Source of the DNA: Bosea sp. 124
GTDB taxonomy: Bacteria > Pseudomonadota > Alphaproteobacteria > Rhizobiales > Beijerinckiaceae
Reading direction: 5' to 3'
Assembly (NCBI RefSeq): GCF_003046175.1
Contig: NZ_PZZM01000001.1
Span: forward strand, 4,853,001-4,917,000
Length of the DNA stretch: 64,000 nucleotides
A program made the translations under genes and the position numbers. Positions 56,324 through 64,000 of the stretch are shown piece after piece (the stretch's first letter is position 1; each line of letters opens with the position of its first letter). The notes under the pieces were generated by a model, which saw only the letters and a list, made by a program, of their open reading frames with translations, made no database searches and had not been told where the DNA came from.

Positions 56324-56905
56324 ATGGAGACGACCGTCCCCGGCCTGATGCTCGACCGCGAGACCAAGGCCAGCGAGCGCCCCGGCGACCACAAGGACGA
56401 ATTGCGGCTCTGGCTCAGGATGCTGACCTGCTCGACCCTGATCGAGACCGAGATCCGCAACCGGCTGCGCGAGGAGTTCAGGACGACGCTGCCGCGCTTC
56501 GACCTGATGGCGCAGCTCGACAAGTCGAGCACCGGCATGACCGTGGGCGAGGTCTCGCAGCGGCTGATGGTCTCGAACGGGAACGTCACGGCCGTCGTCG
56601 CCGGGCTTCTGGCGGACGGTCTCGTCGACAAGCGCGCCGCGACGCAGGACCGGCGCGTGCAGGTGCTGACGCTGACGGCACAGGGCCGCAAGGCCTTCAA
56701 GGCCATGGCCGAGCGGCATGAGGGCTGGATCGCCGAGCTCTTCGCCGGGCTCGACCAGCCGGAGATCGCGCAGCTGTTTCGCCTGCTCGGACAGACCAAG
56801 ACCTCGCTGCACCGCGCCATCGCGGCGCGGGCACAGGAGGCGAACAGGAACGAAGCCGGCAAGACCGAGACCGGCAAACATCAAACCGGGTCCGGAGACG
56901 CCTGA
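56324..56905 (+). CDS. MarR-family regulator of the aryl-CoA island
   Basis: 193 residues from the ATG at 56324. The fold runs from a helical dimer region ([20 protein letters not shown]) through the winged helix ([56 protein letters not shown]), then a polar tail. Such MarR proteins commonly bind aryl-CoA thioesters and lift repression. It lies inside the operon it probably controls; two related palindromes in the divergent promoter region are candidate sites. Its stop overlaps the next ATG (ATGA-type). Confidence 0.92.
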   Translation: METTVPGLMLDRETKASERPGDHKDELRLWLRMLTCSTLIETEIRNRLREEFRTTLPRFDLMAQLDKSSTGMTVGEVSQRLMVSNGNVTAVVAGLLADGLVDKRAATQDRRVQVLTLTAQGRKAFKAMAERHEGWIAELFAGLDQPEIAQLFRLLGQTKTSLHRAIAARAQEANRNEAGKTETGKHQTGSGDA

Positions 56906-57741
56906 TGACCACCCTCGCCAATGCCACGATCCTTCCTCTGGCGGAGTTCGAGCCCGCACATTTCGCGCTTTCGGTCACCGGGAAGGTCGCGACCGTGACG
57001 CTGAGCCGGCCTGAGAAAAAGAATCCGCTGACCTTCGCAAGCTACCGCGAACTCACGGACTTCTTCCTCGCCGCGCAGAAGGACGACGAGGTCAAGGCGA
57101 TCGTGGTGACAGGCGCGGGCGGCAATTTTTCGTCCGGCGGCGACGTCTTCGAGATCATCGGCCCGCTGGTCGCGATGGAGACCAAGGAGTTGCTCCGGTT
57201 CACGCGGATGACGGGCGATCTGGTCAAGGCGATCCGGTGTTGCCCGCAGCCGGTGATCGCAGCGCTCGACGGCATCTGCGCCGGCGCGGGCGCGATCATC
57301 GCGATGGCCTCCGACCTGCGGCTCGGCACGGCGGAGACCAAGATCGCCTTCCTGTTCAACCGTGTCGGGCTCGCCGGTTGCGACATGGGCGCCTGCGCGA
57401 TGCTGCCGCGCATCATCGGTCAGGGGCGTGCGGCCGAACTGCTCTACACCGGCCGCGTGCTGCGCGGCGAGGAGGCGGAGCGCTGGGGCTTCCTGAACCG
57501 CCTCGTCGCCCGGGAGGCCGTCGTGGCCGAGGCGCAGGCGCTCGCTGGCGAACTGGCCGACGGCCCGACCTTCGCCAACGCCATGACCAAGCGCATGCTG
57601 GAAATGGAATGGGCGATGTCGGTCGAGAGCGCGATCGAGGCGGAAGCCGTGGCGCAGGCGCTGTGCATGCAGACCGAGGATTTCGCCCGCGCCTACCACG
57701 CCTTCGCTGCGAAGCAGAAGCCGGTCTTCGAGGGCAACTGA
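56905..57741 (+). CDS. Enoyl-CoA hydratase/isomerase family protein
   Basis: 278 residues; the ATG overlaps the marR stop. Crotonase fold: [40 protein letters not shown] (oxyanion hole), [20 protein letters not shown] and [19 protein letters not shown]. In this context it probably hydrates a cyclic or ring-opened unsaturated acyl-CoA. The next gene starts two bases after its stop. Confidence 0.92.
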   Translation: MTTLANATILPLAEFEPAHFALSVTGKVATVTLSRPEKKNPLTFASYRELTDFFLAAQKDDEVKAIVVTGAGGNFSSGGDVFEIIGPLVAMETKELLRFTRMTGDLVKAIRCCPQPVIAALDGICAGAGAIIAMASDLRLGTAETKIAFLFNRVGLAGCDMGACAMLPRIIGQGRAAELLYTGRVLRGEEAERWGFLNRLVAREAVVAEAQALAGELADGPTFANAMTKRMLEMEWAMSVESAIEAEAVAQALCMQTEDFARAYHAFAAKQKPVFEGN

Positions 57742-57742
57742 G

Positions 57743-58942
57743 ATGGGCGCGCAAGGCAGCGGACGGCTCGGAACGGCGATCCTCGGCGATACGCTCGACT
57801 GGCCGTTCTTCGAAGACCGGCACCGGCGCTTCGCCGAAGAGCTGTCGAGCTGGGCCGATGCGACCTTGCCCGGCCTGCCGCATGACGATGTCGACGCAGC
57901 CTGCCGGGCGCGCGTCAAGGCGCTGGGCGAAGGCGGCTTCCTGCGCGCCGTCGTGCCGGAGGCCTTCGGCGGGCTGAATTCCGCGCTGGATGTGCGCACG
58001 CTCTGCCTCGCTCGAGAGATTTTGGCGGCACGCGACGGGCTCGCCGATTTCGCCTTCGCGATGCAGGGGCTCGGCACCGGCGCGATCACGGTGGCGGGTT
58101 CCGAGGCGATGAAGGCGCGCATCCTGCCCGGAATCTGCGAAGGCGCACGGATCGCAGCCTTCGCGCTCTCGGAGAAGGAGGCCGGCTCGGATGTCGCGGC
58201 GATGGCGACGACGGCCGTGCCGGATGGCAACGGCCATCTCCGCATCGACGGCGAGAAGACCTGGATCTCGAATGGCGGCATCGCCGACCATTACGTCGTC
58301 TTCGCCCGCACGAGCGAGGCTCCCGGTGCGCGCGGGCTCTCGGCCTTCCTGGTCGAGGCCGATACGCCGGGCCTGAGCATCACCGAGCGGATCGAGGTGA
58401 TCGCACCGCATCCGCTGGCGACATTGCGCTTTGAGGCCTGCCGCGTGCCGGTCGAGAACCGGATCGGCGGGGCCGGCGACGGGTTCAAGGTCGCCATGGC
58501 GACGCTCGACATCTTCCGCTCGACCGTGGGCGCGGCGGCGCTCGGCTTCGCGCGACGGGCGCTGCACGAGACGCTCAGCCACGCCAATGGCCGCAAGCTC
58601 TTCGGCGGCACGCTCGGCGATCTCCAGCTTTCGCAGGCGGCCATCGCCGACAGCGCGGCGGAAGTCGATGCGGCGGCCCTGCTGGTCTATCGCGCCGCCT
58701 GGACCAAGGATCGCGGCGCGGCGCGGGTCACACGGGAGGCCGCACTCGCCAAACTCGTCGCGACAGAGAACGCCCAACGCGTGATCGACCGGGCCGTCCA
58801 GATCCATGGCGGGCTCGGCGTCACCAAGGGCGTCAAAGTGGAGGAACTCTACCGGGAGATCAGGGCGCTGCGCATCTACGAGGGCGCCAGCGAGGTCCAG
58901 AAGGTCGTGATCGCGCGCGACCTCCTCAAAGCCAAGAACTGA
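57743..58942 (+). CDS. Acyl-CoA dehydrogenase
   Basis: 399 residues. FAD-dependent family signatures are seen: [58 protein letters not shown] and [20 protein letters not shown]. It would desaturate a saturated ring or chain acyl-CoA formed in the pathway, passing electrons to ETF. It lies between the hydratase and the CoA ligase in one operon. Confidence 0.93.
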   Translation: MGAQGSGRLGTAILGDTLDWPFFEDRHRRFAEELSSWADATLPGLPHDDVDAACRARVKALGEGGFLRAVVPEAFGGLNSALDVRTLCLAREILAARDGLADFAFAMQGLGTGAITVAGSEAMKARILPGICEGARIAAFALSEKEAGSDVAAMATTAVPDGNGHLRIDGEKTWISNGGIADHYVVFARTSEAPGARGLSAFLVEADTPGLSITERIEVIAPHPLATLRFEACRVPVENRIGGAGDGFKVAMATLDIFRSTVGAAALGFARRALHETLSHANGRKLFGGTLGDLQLSQAAIADSAAEVDAAALLVYRAAWTKDRGAARVTREAALAKLVATENAQRVIDRAVQIHGGLGVTKGVKVEELYREIRALRIYEGASEVQKVVIARDLLKAKN

Positions 58943-58961
58943 AGCACGAGGGGTAACGGCA

Positions 58962-60599
58962 ATGCGGTTCCTGCGCTCCGGCCATATCGACAGTTTCGCG
59001 CGCGACAACCTGCCGCCATCGGAGCAATGGCCGCAGATCGACCTCGAAAAGGCCGGTCTGCGCTATCCCGAGCGGCTGAACGCAGTGACCGCGCTGGTCG
59101 ACGACCATGTCGCGCAGGGGCACGGCAGTGCGACGGCGATCATCGGGGACCATTTCACCTGGAGCTATGGCGAACTCGCGGAGCGCATCAACCGCATCGC
59201 CAATGTGCTGACCCGCGATCTCGGCATGGTCGCAGGCCATCGCGTGCTGCTGCGCGCGGCCAATACGCCGATGATGGTCGCGGCTTATCTCGCCGTGATC
59301 AAGGCCGGCGGCGTGGTGGTCGCGACCATGCCAATGCTGCGTGCAATCGAGCTGGTCTATCCGATCCGGAAGGCCCGGATCGCGCTCGGCCTCTCCGATC
59401 ATCGCCTGCTGGCGGAACTGGATCGCGCGAAAGAGCAGGCCCCGGAACTGGAACGGATCGTCGCCTTCGGTGAAGACACGTGCGAACTCGAAAAGCTCAT
59501 GGCCCAGCCGGGCTACGAGGTTTTCGAGGCCGTCGACACGTCGAGCGACGATGTCTGCCTGATCGGCTTCACCTCCGGCACGACGGGCGAACCCAAGGGC
59601 ACGATGCATTTCCAGCGCGATCTGCTGGTGATCTGCGATGCCTATGGCGCGAAGGTGCTGAAGGCCGCCCCGCAGGACCGTTTCATCGGCTCGGCACCGC
59701 TCGCCTTCACCTTCGGGCTCGGCGGCATGGTACTGTTCCCCTTCCGGATCGGCGCGGCTGCCGTGCTGCCGGACAGGACCGGACCGTTCGACCTGATCGA
59801 CGCGATCGAGCGGCACAAGGCGAGCGTGATCTTCACCGCTCCGACCGCCTACCGCGCCATCCTCGATAGGCTGGACAATCGCGACATCGGCTCGCTCAGG
59901 ATCTGCGTCTCGGCCGGCGAGACGCTGCCGAAGCCCGTCTTCGATGCCTGGCTGGCCAGGACCGGCCTGCCGCTGATGGACGGCATCGGCGCGACCGAGA
60001 TGCTGCACATCTTCATCGCCGCCCCGCGCGAAGCCATCCGGGCCGGTTCCACCGGGATTCCGGTGCCGGGCTATGAGGCGAAGATCGTCGATGATGACGG
60101 TCGCGACATGCCGGACGGCTCGCCCGGGCGGCTCGCCGTGCGCGGTCCGATCGGCTGCCGCTATCTCGCTGACGAGCGCCAGGGCAAATATGTCCAGAAC
60201 GGCTGGAACGTCACCGGCGACACCTATATCCGCGATGCAGACGGCTATTTCTGGTATCAGGCCCGCTCCGACGACATGATCGTCTCGTCGGGTTACAACA
60301 TCGCCGGACCCGAGGTCGAAGCCTGCCTGCTCGCCCATCCGGACGTGCTGGAATGTGGCGTCGTCGCAGCGCCCTGCCCCGAGCGCGGCAACATCGTGAA
60401 GGCCTATGTGGTTCTGCGCGAGGGCCTGGCCGGCAGCGACGCGCTCGCCAAAGCCTTGCAGGAGCATGTGAAGGCCGGTATCGCGCCCTATAAATATCCC
60501 CGCGCCATCGCATTCGTGGCGGCGCTGCCCAAGACCGCGAGCGGCAAGCTGCAGCGCTTCACCCTGCGCCGGATGGCGAGCGATGGCGACGAATCGTGA
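58962..60599 (+). CDS. Aryl-CoA ligase (2-aminobenzoate/benzoate-CoA ligase type)
   Basis: 545 residues of the ANL superfamily. The AMP-binding loop is CLIGFTSGTTGEPKGTMHFQ, later GIGATEMLHIFIAAP, and the C-terminal hinge and catalytic Lys are in RSDDMIVSSGYNIAGPEVE and PKTASGKLQRFTLRR. It activates an aromatic acid to its CoA thioester, the entry step. The closest recalled relatives are 2-aminobenzoate- and benzoate-CoA ligases; substrate by context. It starts 19 bp after the dehydrogenase. Confidence 0.92.
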   Translation: MRFLRSGHIDSFARDNLPPSEQWPQIDLEKAGLRYPERLNAVTALVDDHVAQGHGSATAIIGDHFTWSYGELAERINRIANVLTRDLGMVAGHRVLLRAANTPMMVAAYLAVIKAGGVVVATMPMLRAIELVYPIRKARIALGLSDHRLLAELDRAKEQAPELERIVAFGEDTCELEKLMAQPGYEVFEAVDTSSDDVCLIGFTSGTTGEPKGTMHFQRDLLVICDAYGAKVLKAAPQDRFIGSAPLAFTFGLGGMVLFPFRIGAAAVLPDRTGPFDLIDAIERHKASVIFTAPTAYRAILDRLDNRDIGSLRICVSAGETLPKPVFDAWLARTGLPLMDGIGATEMLHIFIAAPREAIRAGSTGIPVPGYEAKIVDDDGRDMPDGSPGRLAVRGPIGCRYLADERQGKYVQNGWNVTGDTYIRDADGYFWYQARSDDMIVSSGYNIAGPEVEACLLAHPDVLECGVVAAPCPERGNIVKAYVVLREGLAGSDALAKALQEHVKAGIAPYKYPRAIAFVAALPKTASGKLQRFTLRRMASDGDES

Positions 60600-60669
60600 T
60601 CTTCCATGGTTAGAAGCGAAAACCCGAAGGCATCTCAAGCCGGAACGGCCCCGACCCGAGGCGACGCCC

Positions 60670-61074
60670 ATGCCGAGTGATACCCTGTCCCGCGCCATCC
60701 TGCCCGAGGGCTGGCCGGCGCCGCGCGGCTATGCCAACGGCATGGTCGCGCAGGGCCGCGTGCTGGTGACGGGCGGCCTCGTCGGCTGGGACGAGCACGG
60801 CGTCTTCGCCACAGGCTTCCTGCCGCAGCTCCGGCAGACCTTCCTCAACATCAAAGCCGTGGTCGAGACCGGCGGCGGACGCATCGAGGATATCGTGCGG
60901 CTGACCTGGTACGTCACCGATATCGAGGCCTATCGCGCGAGCCTGAAGGAGCTGGGGCCGGTCTATCGCGAGGTGCTCGGGCGGCATTTCCCGGCGATGG
61001 CCGTGGTGCAGGTGGTCTCGCTGGTCGAGCCCGAGGCGATGGTCGAGATCGAGGCGACGGCGGTCATCGCCTGA
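60670..61074 (+). CDS. Rid-family (RidA/YjgF-like) protein lacking the catalytic Arg
   Basis: 134 residues from the ATG at 60670. It has the family trimer fold: MVAQGRVLVTGGLVGWDEHG, QTFLNIKAVVETGGGRIEDI, VRLTWYVTDIEAYRA and FPAMAVVQVVSLVEPEAM. In RidA the arginine of PARSCVEV binds the imine substrate; here the position is Met110 (PAMAVVQV), so it is not a standard imine deaminase. It is the last gene of the aryl-CoA operon; a role in handling an enamine-type intermediate is attractive but weakened by the missing Arg. Confidence 0.88.
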   Translation: MPSDTLSRAILPEGWPAPRGYANGMVAQGRVLVTGGLVGWDEHGVFATGFLPQLRQTFLNIKAVVETGGGRIEDIVRLTWYVTDIEAYRASLKELGPVYREVLGRHFPAMAVVQVVSLVEPEAMVEIEATAVIA

Positions 61075-61230
61075 GGGAACCAGCTTCGCGACGATTGTGT
61101 TTCCGGCTGTTTCCGGGGCGTAAATCCGAAACGTCACGTAACCAAGATGTTGGCGGCGACGCGGCCGCCTTAGCCTTCGGGCATGGAATCGGGGTCGAAA
61201 CTCCTCGCGCCGCCATCCGGCGGTGACGCG

Positions 61231-61863
61231 ATGGAGACCAATCATGTCCAGCATCAGCGGCGTCGGCGGCGGCTTCCGCCCGCCTCCGCCGAAACCCCCG
61301 AGCTTCGAGACGACAGCGATACGAACGGCGCGCTCAGCCTCGACGAATTCAAGGCCGGCGCGCCCAAGGGCCCCGACAGCACCAAGAGCGAGGAGCTCTT
61401 CAAGGCAATCGATTCCGACAGCGACGGCTCGGTCACCAAGGAGGAGTCCGATGCCTTCAAGGCCAAGGCCGAGAAGGCCCAGCAGACGCTGCAATCCTTC
61501 CTGTTCGGCTTGCAGTCCGATGCGGCAAGCCAGACCGCCTCGACGAGCGAAAGCGACGACGAGACGGACATCTTCGCCCAGCTCGACGCCAACTCGGACG
61601 GCAGCATCGCCAAGGACGAGTTCCTCTCGGCGCTCTCGTCCGGCACGCAGTCGTCGAACGATTTGCTGAGCAAGCTGTTCGAGGCGATCGATTCAGACTC
61701 GGACGGCTCGGTCACCGAGGAGGAACAGAGCTCGTTCCAATCGGCGCTCGAAAAGCGCGGCCCGCCGTCCGGCGCCTCCTTCGGCGCGTCGCAGGCCTAT
61801 GGCTCGACCTATCAGCTCGGCGCGTCGAACGCGTCCGGCGCGGCTTATTCGCAGGCGGCCTGA
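61231..61863 (+). CDS. EF-hand calcium-binding protein, apparent N-terminal frameshift
   Basis: The uninterrupted frame gives 210 residues with four EF-hand loops: DSDTNGALSLDE, DSDSDGSVTKEE, DANSDGSIAKDE and DSDSDGSVTEEE. Its N-terminus (METNHVQHQRRRRRLPPAS) looks wrong. A second frame begins at the ATG 61244, 13 bp later, and reads MSSISGVGGGFRPPPPKPPS then FE, the start I recall for this Hyphomicrobiales family; it meets the EF-hand frame near 61310 only if one base is lost or two gained. So the gene is either a recent frameshift, a sequence error, or truly uses the odd start. Family function: unknown, calcium-linked. Confidence 0.7.
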   Translation: METNHVQHQRRRRRLPPASAETPELRDDSDTNGALSLDEFKAGAPKGPDSTKSEELFKAIDSDSDGSVTKEESDAFKAKAEKAQQTLQSFLFGLQSDAASQTASTSESDDETDIFAQLDANSDGSIAKDEFLSALSSGTQSSNDLLSKLFEAIDSDSDGSVTEEEQSSFQSALEKRGPPSGASFGASQAYGSTYQLGASNASGAAYSQAA

Positions 61864-61881
61864 ACCAATCCGCCTGGCTAA

Positions 61882-61916
61882 CGCCGGTCAGCAGAAGGCT
61901 GGCCGGCGCTTTTTTT
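61882..61916 (+). terminator. Rho-independent terminator of the EF-hand gene
   Basis: An 11-bp stem (CGCCGGTCAGC / GCTGGCCGGCG, one G-T pair) followed by seven T, 19 bp past the stop. Confidence 0.88.
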
Positions 61917-61942
61917 GGAAAGATGTGGAAGCCCTGTGAGGC

Positions 61943-62728
61943 TCAGATGCCCCGCGTCGCGCCGCCGTCGATGCGGATCTTGGCGCCCGTCACATAGCTC
62001 GCCCGCTCGCTGGCGAGGAAGGCGACAACATCGGCGAATTCCTGCGCCGTACCGTAGCGGCCGGCGGGGATCGTCGCCTGCGAGGCCTTGGCGGCCTGCT
62101 CGGGCGTGGTGCCGGTACGATCGGCTGCCGCCTTGTCGAGCTGGTCGACCCGCTCGGTGTGGATGCGGCCCGGCAGCACGACATTGACCGTGACGCCCTG
62201 GCCGGCGACTTCCGCAGCCAGCGTCTTCGACCAGCCGACCACGGCCGAACGGATGCCGTTCGACAGAGCAAGCCGCGGAATCGGCTGCTCGACGCCCGAG
62301 GAGGCGATGGTGACGATGCGGCCGAAGCCGCGCTCGACCATGCCCGGCAGCATGCCCTGAGCGAGATGGAACAGGTTGGCGGCCATCGCCTCGAAATGCT
62401 TGAGCCAGTCGTCGCGCCCGGCCTCGCGCGCCTCGGCCGGCGGCGGACCGCCCGAATTGCCGATCAGGATATCGATGCCGCCGGCATCCCTGAGCACGCC
62501 GACGAGGGAATCAACCGAGGCAAGGTCGGAAAGATCGAGGCTCGCCGCGAAGATACGGCCGCGCACCTCCTCGGGGCACTGGCTGACCCAGGCATCGGTC
62601 GCCGCGACGTTGCGGGCGGCGGCGATGACCGAGGCGCCTTCGCTGGCGAGCGTGCGAGCGATCGCCGCGCCAAGACCGCGGCTCGCGCCCAGCACCAGCG
62701 CGCGCTTGTCGTGAAGGCCGAGATCCAT
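61943..62728 (-). CDS. SDR-family protein with altered active site
   Basis: 261 residues with the SDR cofactor motif [20 protein letters not shown] and the usual end [10 protein letters not shown]. The catalytic Ser is present ([10 protein letters not shown], Ser143), but 13 residues later, where Tyr belongs, is Ser156, and the Lys four further is Arg160 ([15 protein letters not shown]). NNAG is also changed to GNSGG. It belongs to a divergent SDR branch that either uses other chemistry or is a binding protein. It is convergent with the EF-hand gene. Confidence 0.88.
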   Translation of the reverse strand: MDLGLHDKRALVLGASRGLGAAIARTLASEGASVIAAARNVAATDAWVSQCPEEVRGRIFAASLDLSDLASVDSLVGVLRDAGGIDILIGNSGGPPPAEAREAGRDDWLKHFEAMAANLFHLAQGMLPGMVERGFGRIVTIASSGVEQPIPRLALSNGIRSAVVGWSKTLAAEVAGQGVTVNVVLPGRIHTERVDQLDKAAADRTGTTPEQAAKASQATIPAGRYGTAQEFADVVAFLASERASYVTGAKIRIDGGATRGI

Positions 62729-62842
62729 GGTCTGCTCCGTCGGGTTGGCGCAGCAAGGTCGCGGCGCGTGGTCGACTTGCTGATAGCCGGTCGCTTCCGC
62801 AGAGGGAATGGCTTGTGGCGCAGGGCAGGATTTGCAGCGATC

Positions 62843-63856
62843 TCAGGCCGCCGCGAGCGCCTGCTCGGCCAGGATGCAGCGCACCACCCGGCCCTCGCCG
62901 AGCTGGACGACCGGCGGCAGGGCTGCCCGGCAGCGCTCCTGGGCAAATTTGCAGCGCGGAGCGAAGGAGCAGGAGGATGGCGGCTCGTTCAGGGCCGGCG
63001 GCGCGCCGGGGATCGCCTCCAGACGCTCGCCCTTCTTGGCGCCGTGCAGGTTCGCCGCGAGCAGGCCGCGCGTATAGGGGTGCTGCGGATCGCGAAGGAG
63101 TTCGCGCACGGTGCCGGTCTCGACGATCTGGCCGGCATACATCACCGCGAGCCGGTCCGAGACCTCGACCGCGACGCCGATGTCGTGGGTGACGAAAAGC
63201 ATGCCCATGTTGAGGTCGCGCTGGAGCTGGCGCAACAGCAGCAGGATCTGGATCTGCACGGTGGCGTCGAGCGCCGTCGTCGGCTCGTCGGCGAGCAGGA
63301 GCTTCGGCCGCGCCGCGAGCGCGAGCGCGATCATGGCGCGCTGGCGCATGCCGCCCGACATCTCATGCGGATACGCCTTGAGCCGGCGTGCCGGCGAGGG
63401 AATGCGGACGAGTTCGAGCAGTTCGAGCGCGCGCGCCATCGCCGCCTTATTCGAGAGCTTCTCGTGGCGGACGATCGCCTCGGCGATCTGCTCGCCGACC
63501 GTATAGACAGGGTCGAGCGCCAGCGCCGGGTCCTGGAAGATCATCGAGGTGACGGCGCCGCGGTAATCCGACAGGTCCTGCGGATTCAGCGCCAAGACGT
63601 CACGGCCATCGACCCGCACGCTGCCGCCGATATCGGTGCGGCTCTCGGGCAGAAGGCGCAGCAGCGTCTTCAGCGTGACGCTCTTGCCCGAGCCGGATTC
63701 GCCGAGGATGCCGAGGACCTTGCCCGGCTCCAGCGTCAGCGAGACGCCGTTGACGGCATGAACCGTCTGGGCGCCGCGAAAGCGCACCGTGAGATTCTCG
63801 ATGGCGACGAGGGGCGCCGTGCCCTGGGGCTTGCTCGTGACCTGGGGCTTGCTCAT
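62843..63856 (-). CDS. Peptide/nickel-type ABC importer ATPase (DppD/OppD-like)
   Basis: 337 residues from the ATG at 63856. Walker A GILGESGSGKSVTLK, Q-loop IFQDPALALDP, signature HEMSGGMRQRAMIALALAAR, Walker B LLLADEPTTALD and H-loop FVTHDIGVAVEVSDRL. The C-terminal oligopeptide domain has cysteines (SSCSFAPRCKFAQERC) of the possible iron-sulfur site. It would power uptake of peptides or similar solutes. Its start overlaps the stop of the upstream ATPase gene (ATGA). Confidence 0.93.
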   Translation of the reverse strand: MSKPQVTSKPQGTAPLVAIENLTVRFRGAQTVHAVNGVSLTLEPGKVLGILGESGSGKSVTLKTLLRLLPESRTDIGGSVRVDGRDVLALNPQDLSDYRGAVTSMIFQDPALALDPVYTVGEQIAEAIVRHEKLSNKAAMARALELLELVRIPSPARRLKAYPHEMSGGMRQRAMIALALAARPKLLLADEPTTALDATVQIQILLLLRQLQRDLNMGMLFVTHDIGVAVEVSDRLAVMYAGQIVETGTVRELLRDPQHPYTRGLLAANLHGAKKGERLEAIPGAPPALNEPPSSCSFAPRCKFAQERCRAALPPVVQLGEGRVVRCILAEQALAAA

Positions 63857-64000
63857 GCCGCATCCTCCAGGCGGGGCGCATGGCTGTGGCCGGAGCCCGC
63901 AACCTGCATGTGGCAGGCAACCTCGCGCGTGCCACCGCCCGTTGTCGCCAGCACGGGCTTGGTCTTCGCGCAAACGGTCTGGGCGTGCGGGCAGCGCGGA
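63853..64000 (-). CDS. ABC importer ATPase, C-terminal end only (DppF/OppF-like)
   Basis: The last 48 codons, cut by the right edge. The fragment reads CPHAQTVCAKTKPVLATTGG then EVACHM, the end of an oligopeptide-transport C-terminal domain with its conserved cysteines, followed by a short tail to the TGA at 63855-63853. It lies directly upstream of and overlaps the DppD-like gene by 4 bp, so this is the second ATPase of the same importer. Start and NTP-binding part lie beyond the window. Confidence 0.82.
   Translation of the reverse strand, partial: PRCPHAQTVCAKTKPVLATTGGGTREVACHMQVAGSGHSHAPRLEDAA

Overview
The window is high-GC, densely coded chromosomal DNA of an alphaproteobacterium, most likely a Hyphomicrobiales (Rhizobiales) member close to Bosea. 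This rests on recalled gene content and codon style, not on a database search. I see no rRNA, tRNA, CRISPR array, phage or transposase gene. Most of it is housekeeping and transport, with two catabolic modules of more interest. Because of the high GC, very long open frames run antisense to several real genes and were rejected.

Layout. 1-7.6 kb: a partial AsmA-like envelope protein (-), a one-cysteine Bcp peroxiredoxin, an M23 peptidase, purM-purN, and a convergent WYL regulator. 7.7-16 kb: a GST-like protein, a small periplasmic protein, a molybdopterin oxidoreductase, a MipA-type outer-membrane protein, ndk, a Sel1-like protein, a DUF2147 protein, a second GST and two coupled GNAT acetyltransferases. 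16-26 kb: gatB and gatCA of the tRNA amidotransferase, separated by an RND efflux pair and a small-membrane-protein/HlyD pair. 26-30 kb: a UPF0173 hydrolase, a GIY-YIG endonuclease broken by one TGA and abutting a palindromic repeat element, adenine deaminase and a GFA-family protein.

30-36.6 kb: a sulfolactate module. suyA-suyB-suyZ-slcC-comC read leftward; the divergent GntR regulator suyR and a TctC-type binding protein read rightward. SlcC would oxidise (S)-sulfolactate to sulfopyruvate, ComC reduce it to (R)-sulfolactate, SuyAB cleave that to pyruvate and sulfite, and SuyZ export the sulfur oxyanion. A perfect 14-bp palindrome next to suyR is the likely operator.

36.7-52.9 kb: ruvX, small secreted proteins, an AEC transporter, dprA-plsY-pyrC-pyrB, a MarR/Bcr-type efflux pair with its own operator-like palindrome, a serine hydrolase, topA, a VOC protein, a DUF2778 (Tlde1-like) protein and a ring-cleaving-dioxygenase-type protein.

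53-61.1 kb: an aerobic aryl-CoA island. A fused flavin monooxygenase/OYE-type reductase (2-aminobenzoyl-CoA or salicylyl-CoA type) is divergent from SDR-MarR-enoyl-CoA hydratase-acyl-CoA dehydrogenase-aryl-CoA ligase-Rid. The control region carries two related MarR-like palindromes and a perfect FNR/FixK-type box. The rest holds an EF-hand protein with an apparent N-terminal frameshift, an SDR lacking the catalytic Tyr and Lys, and the ATPase genes of a peptide-type ABC importer cut by the right edge.
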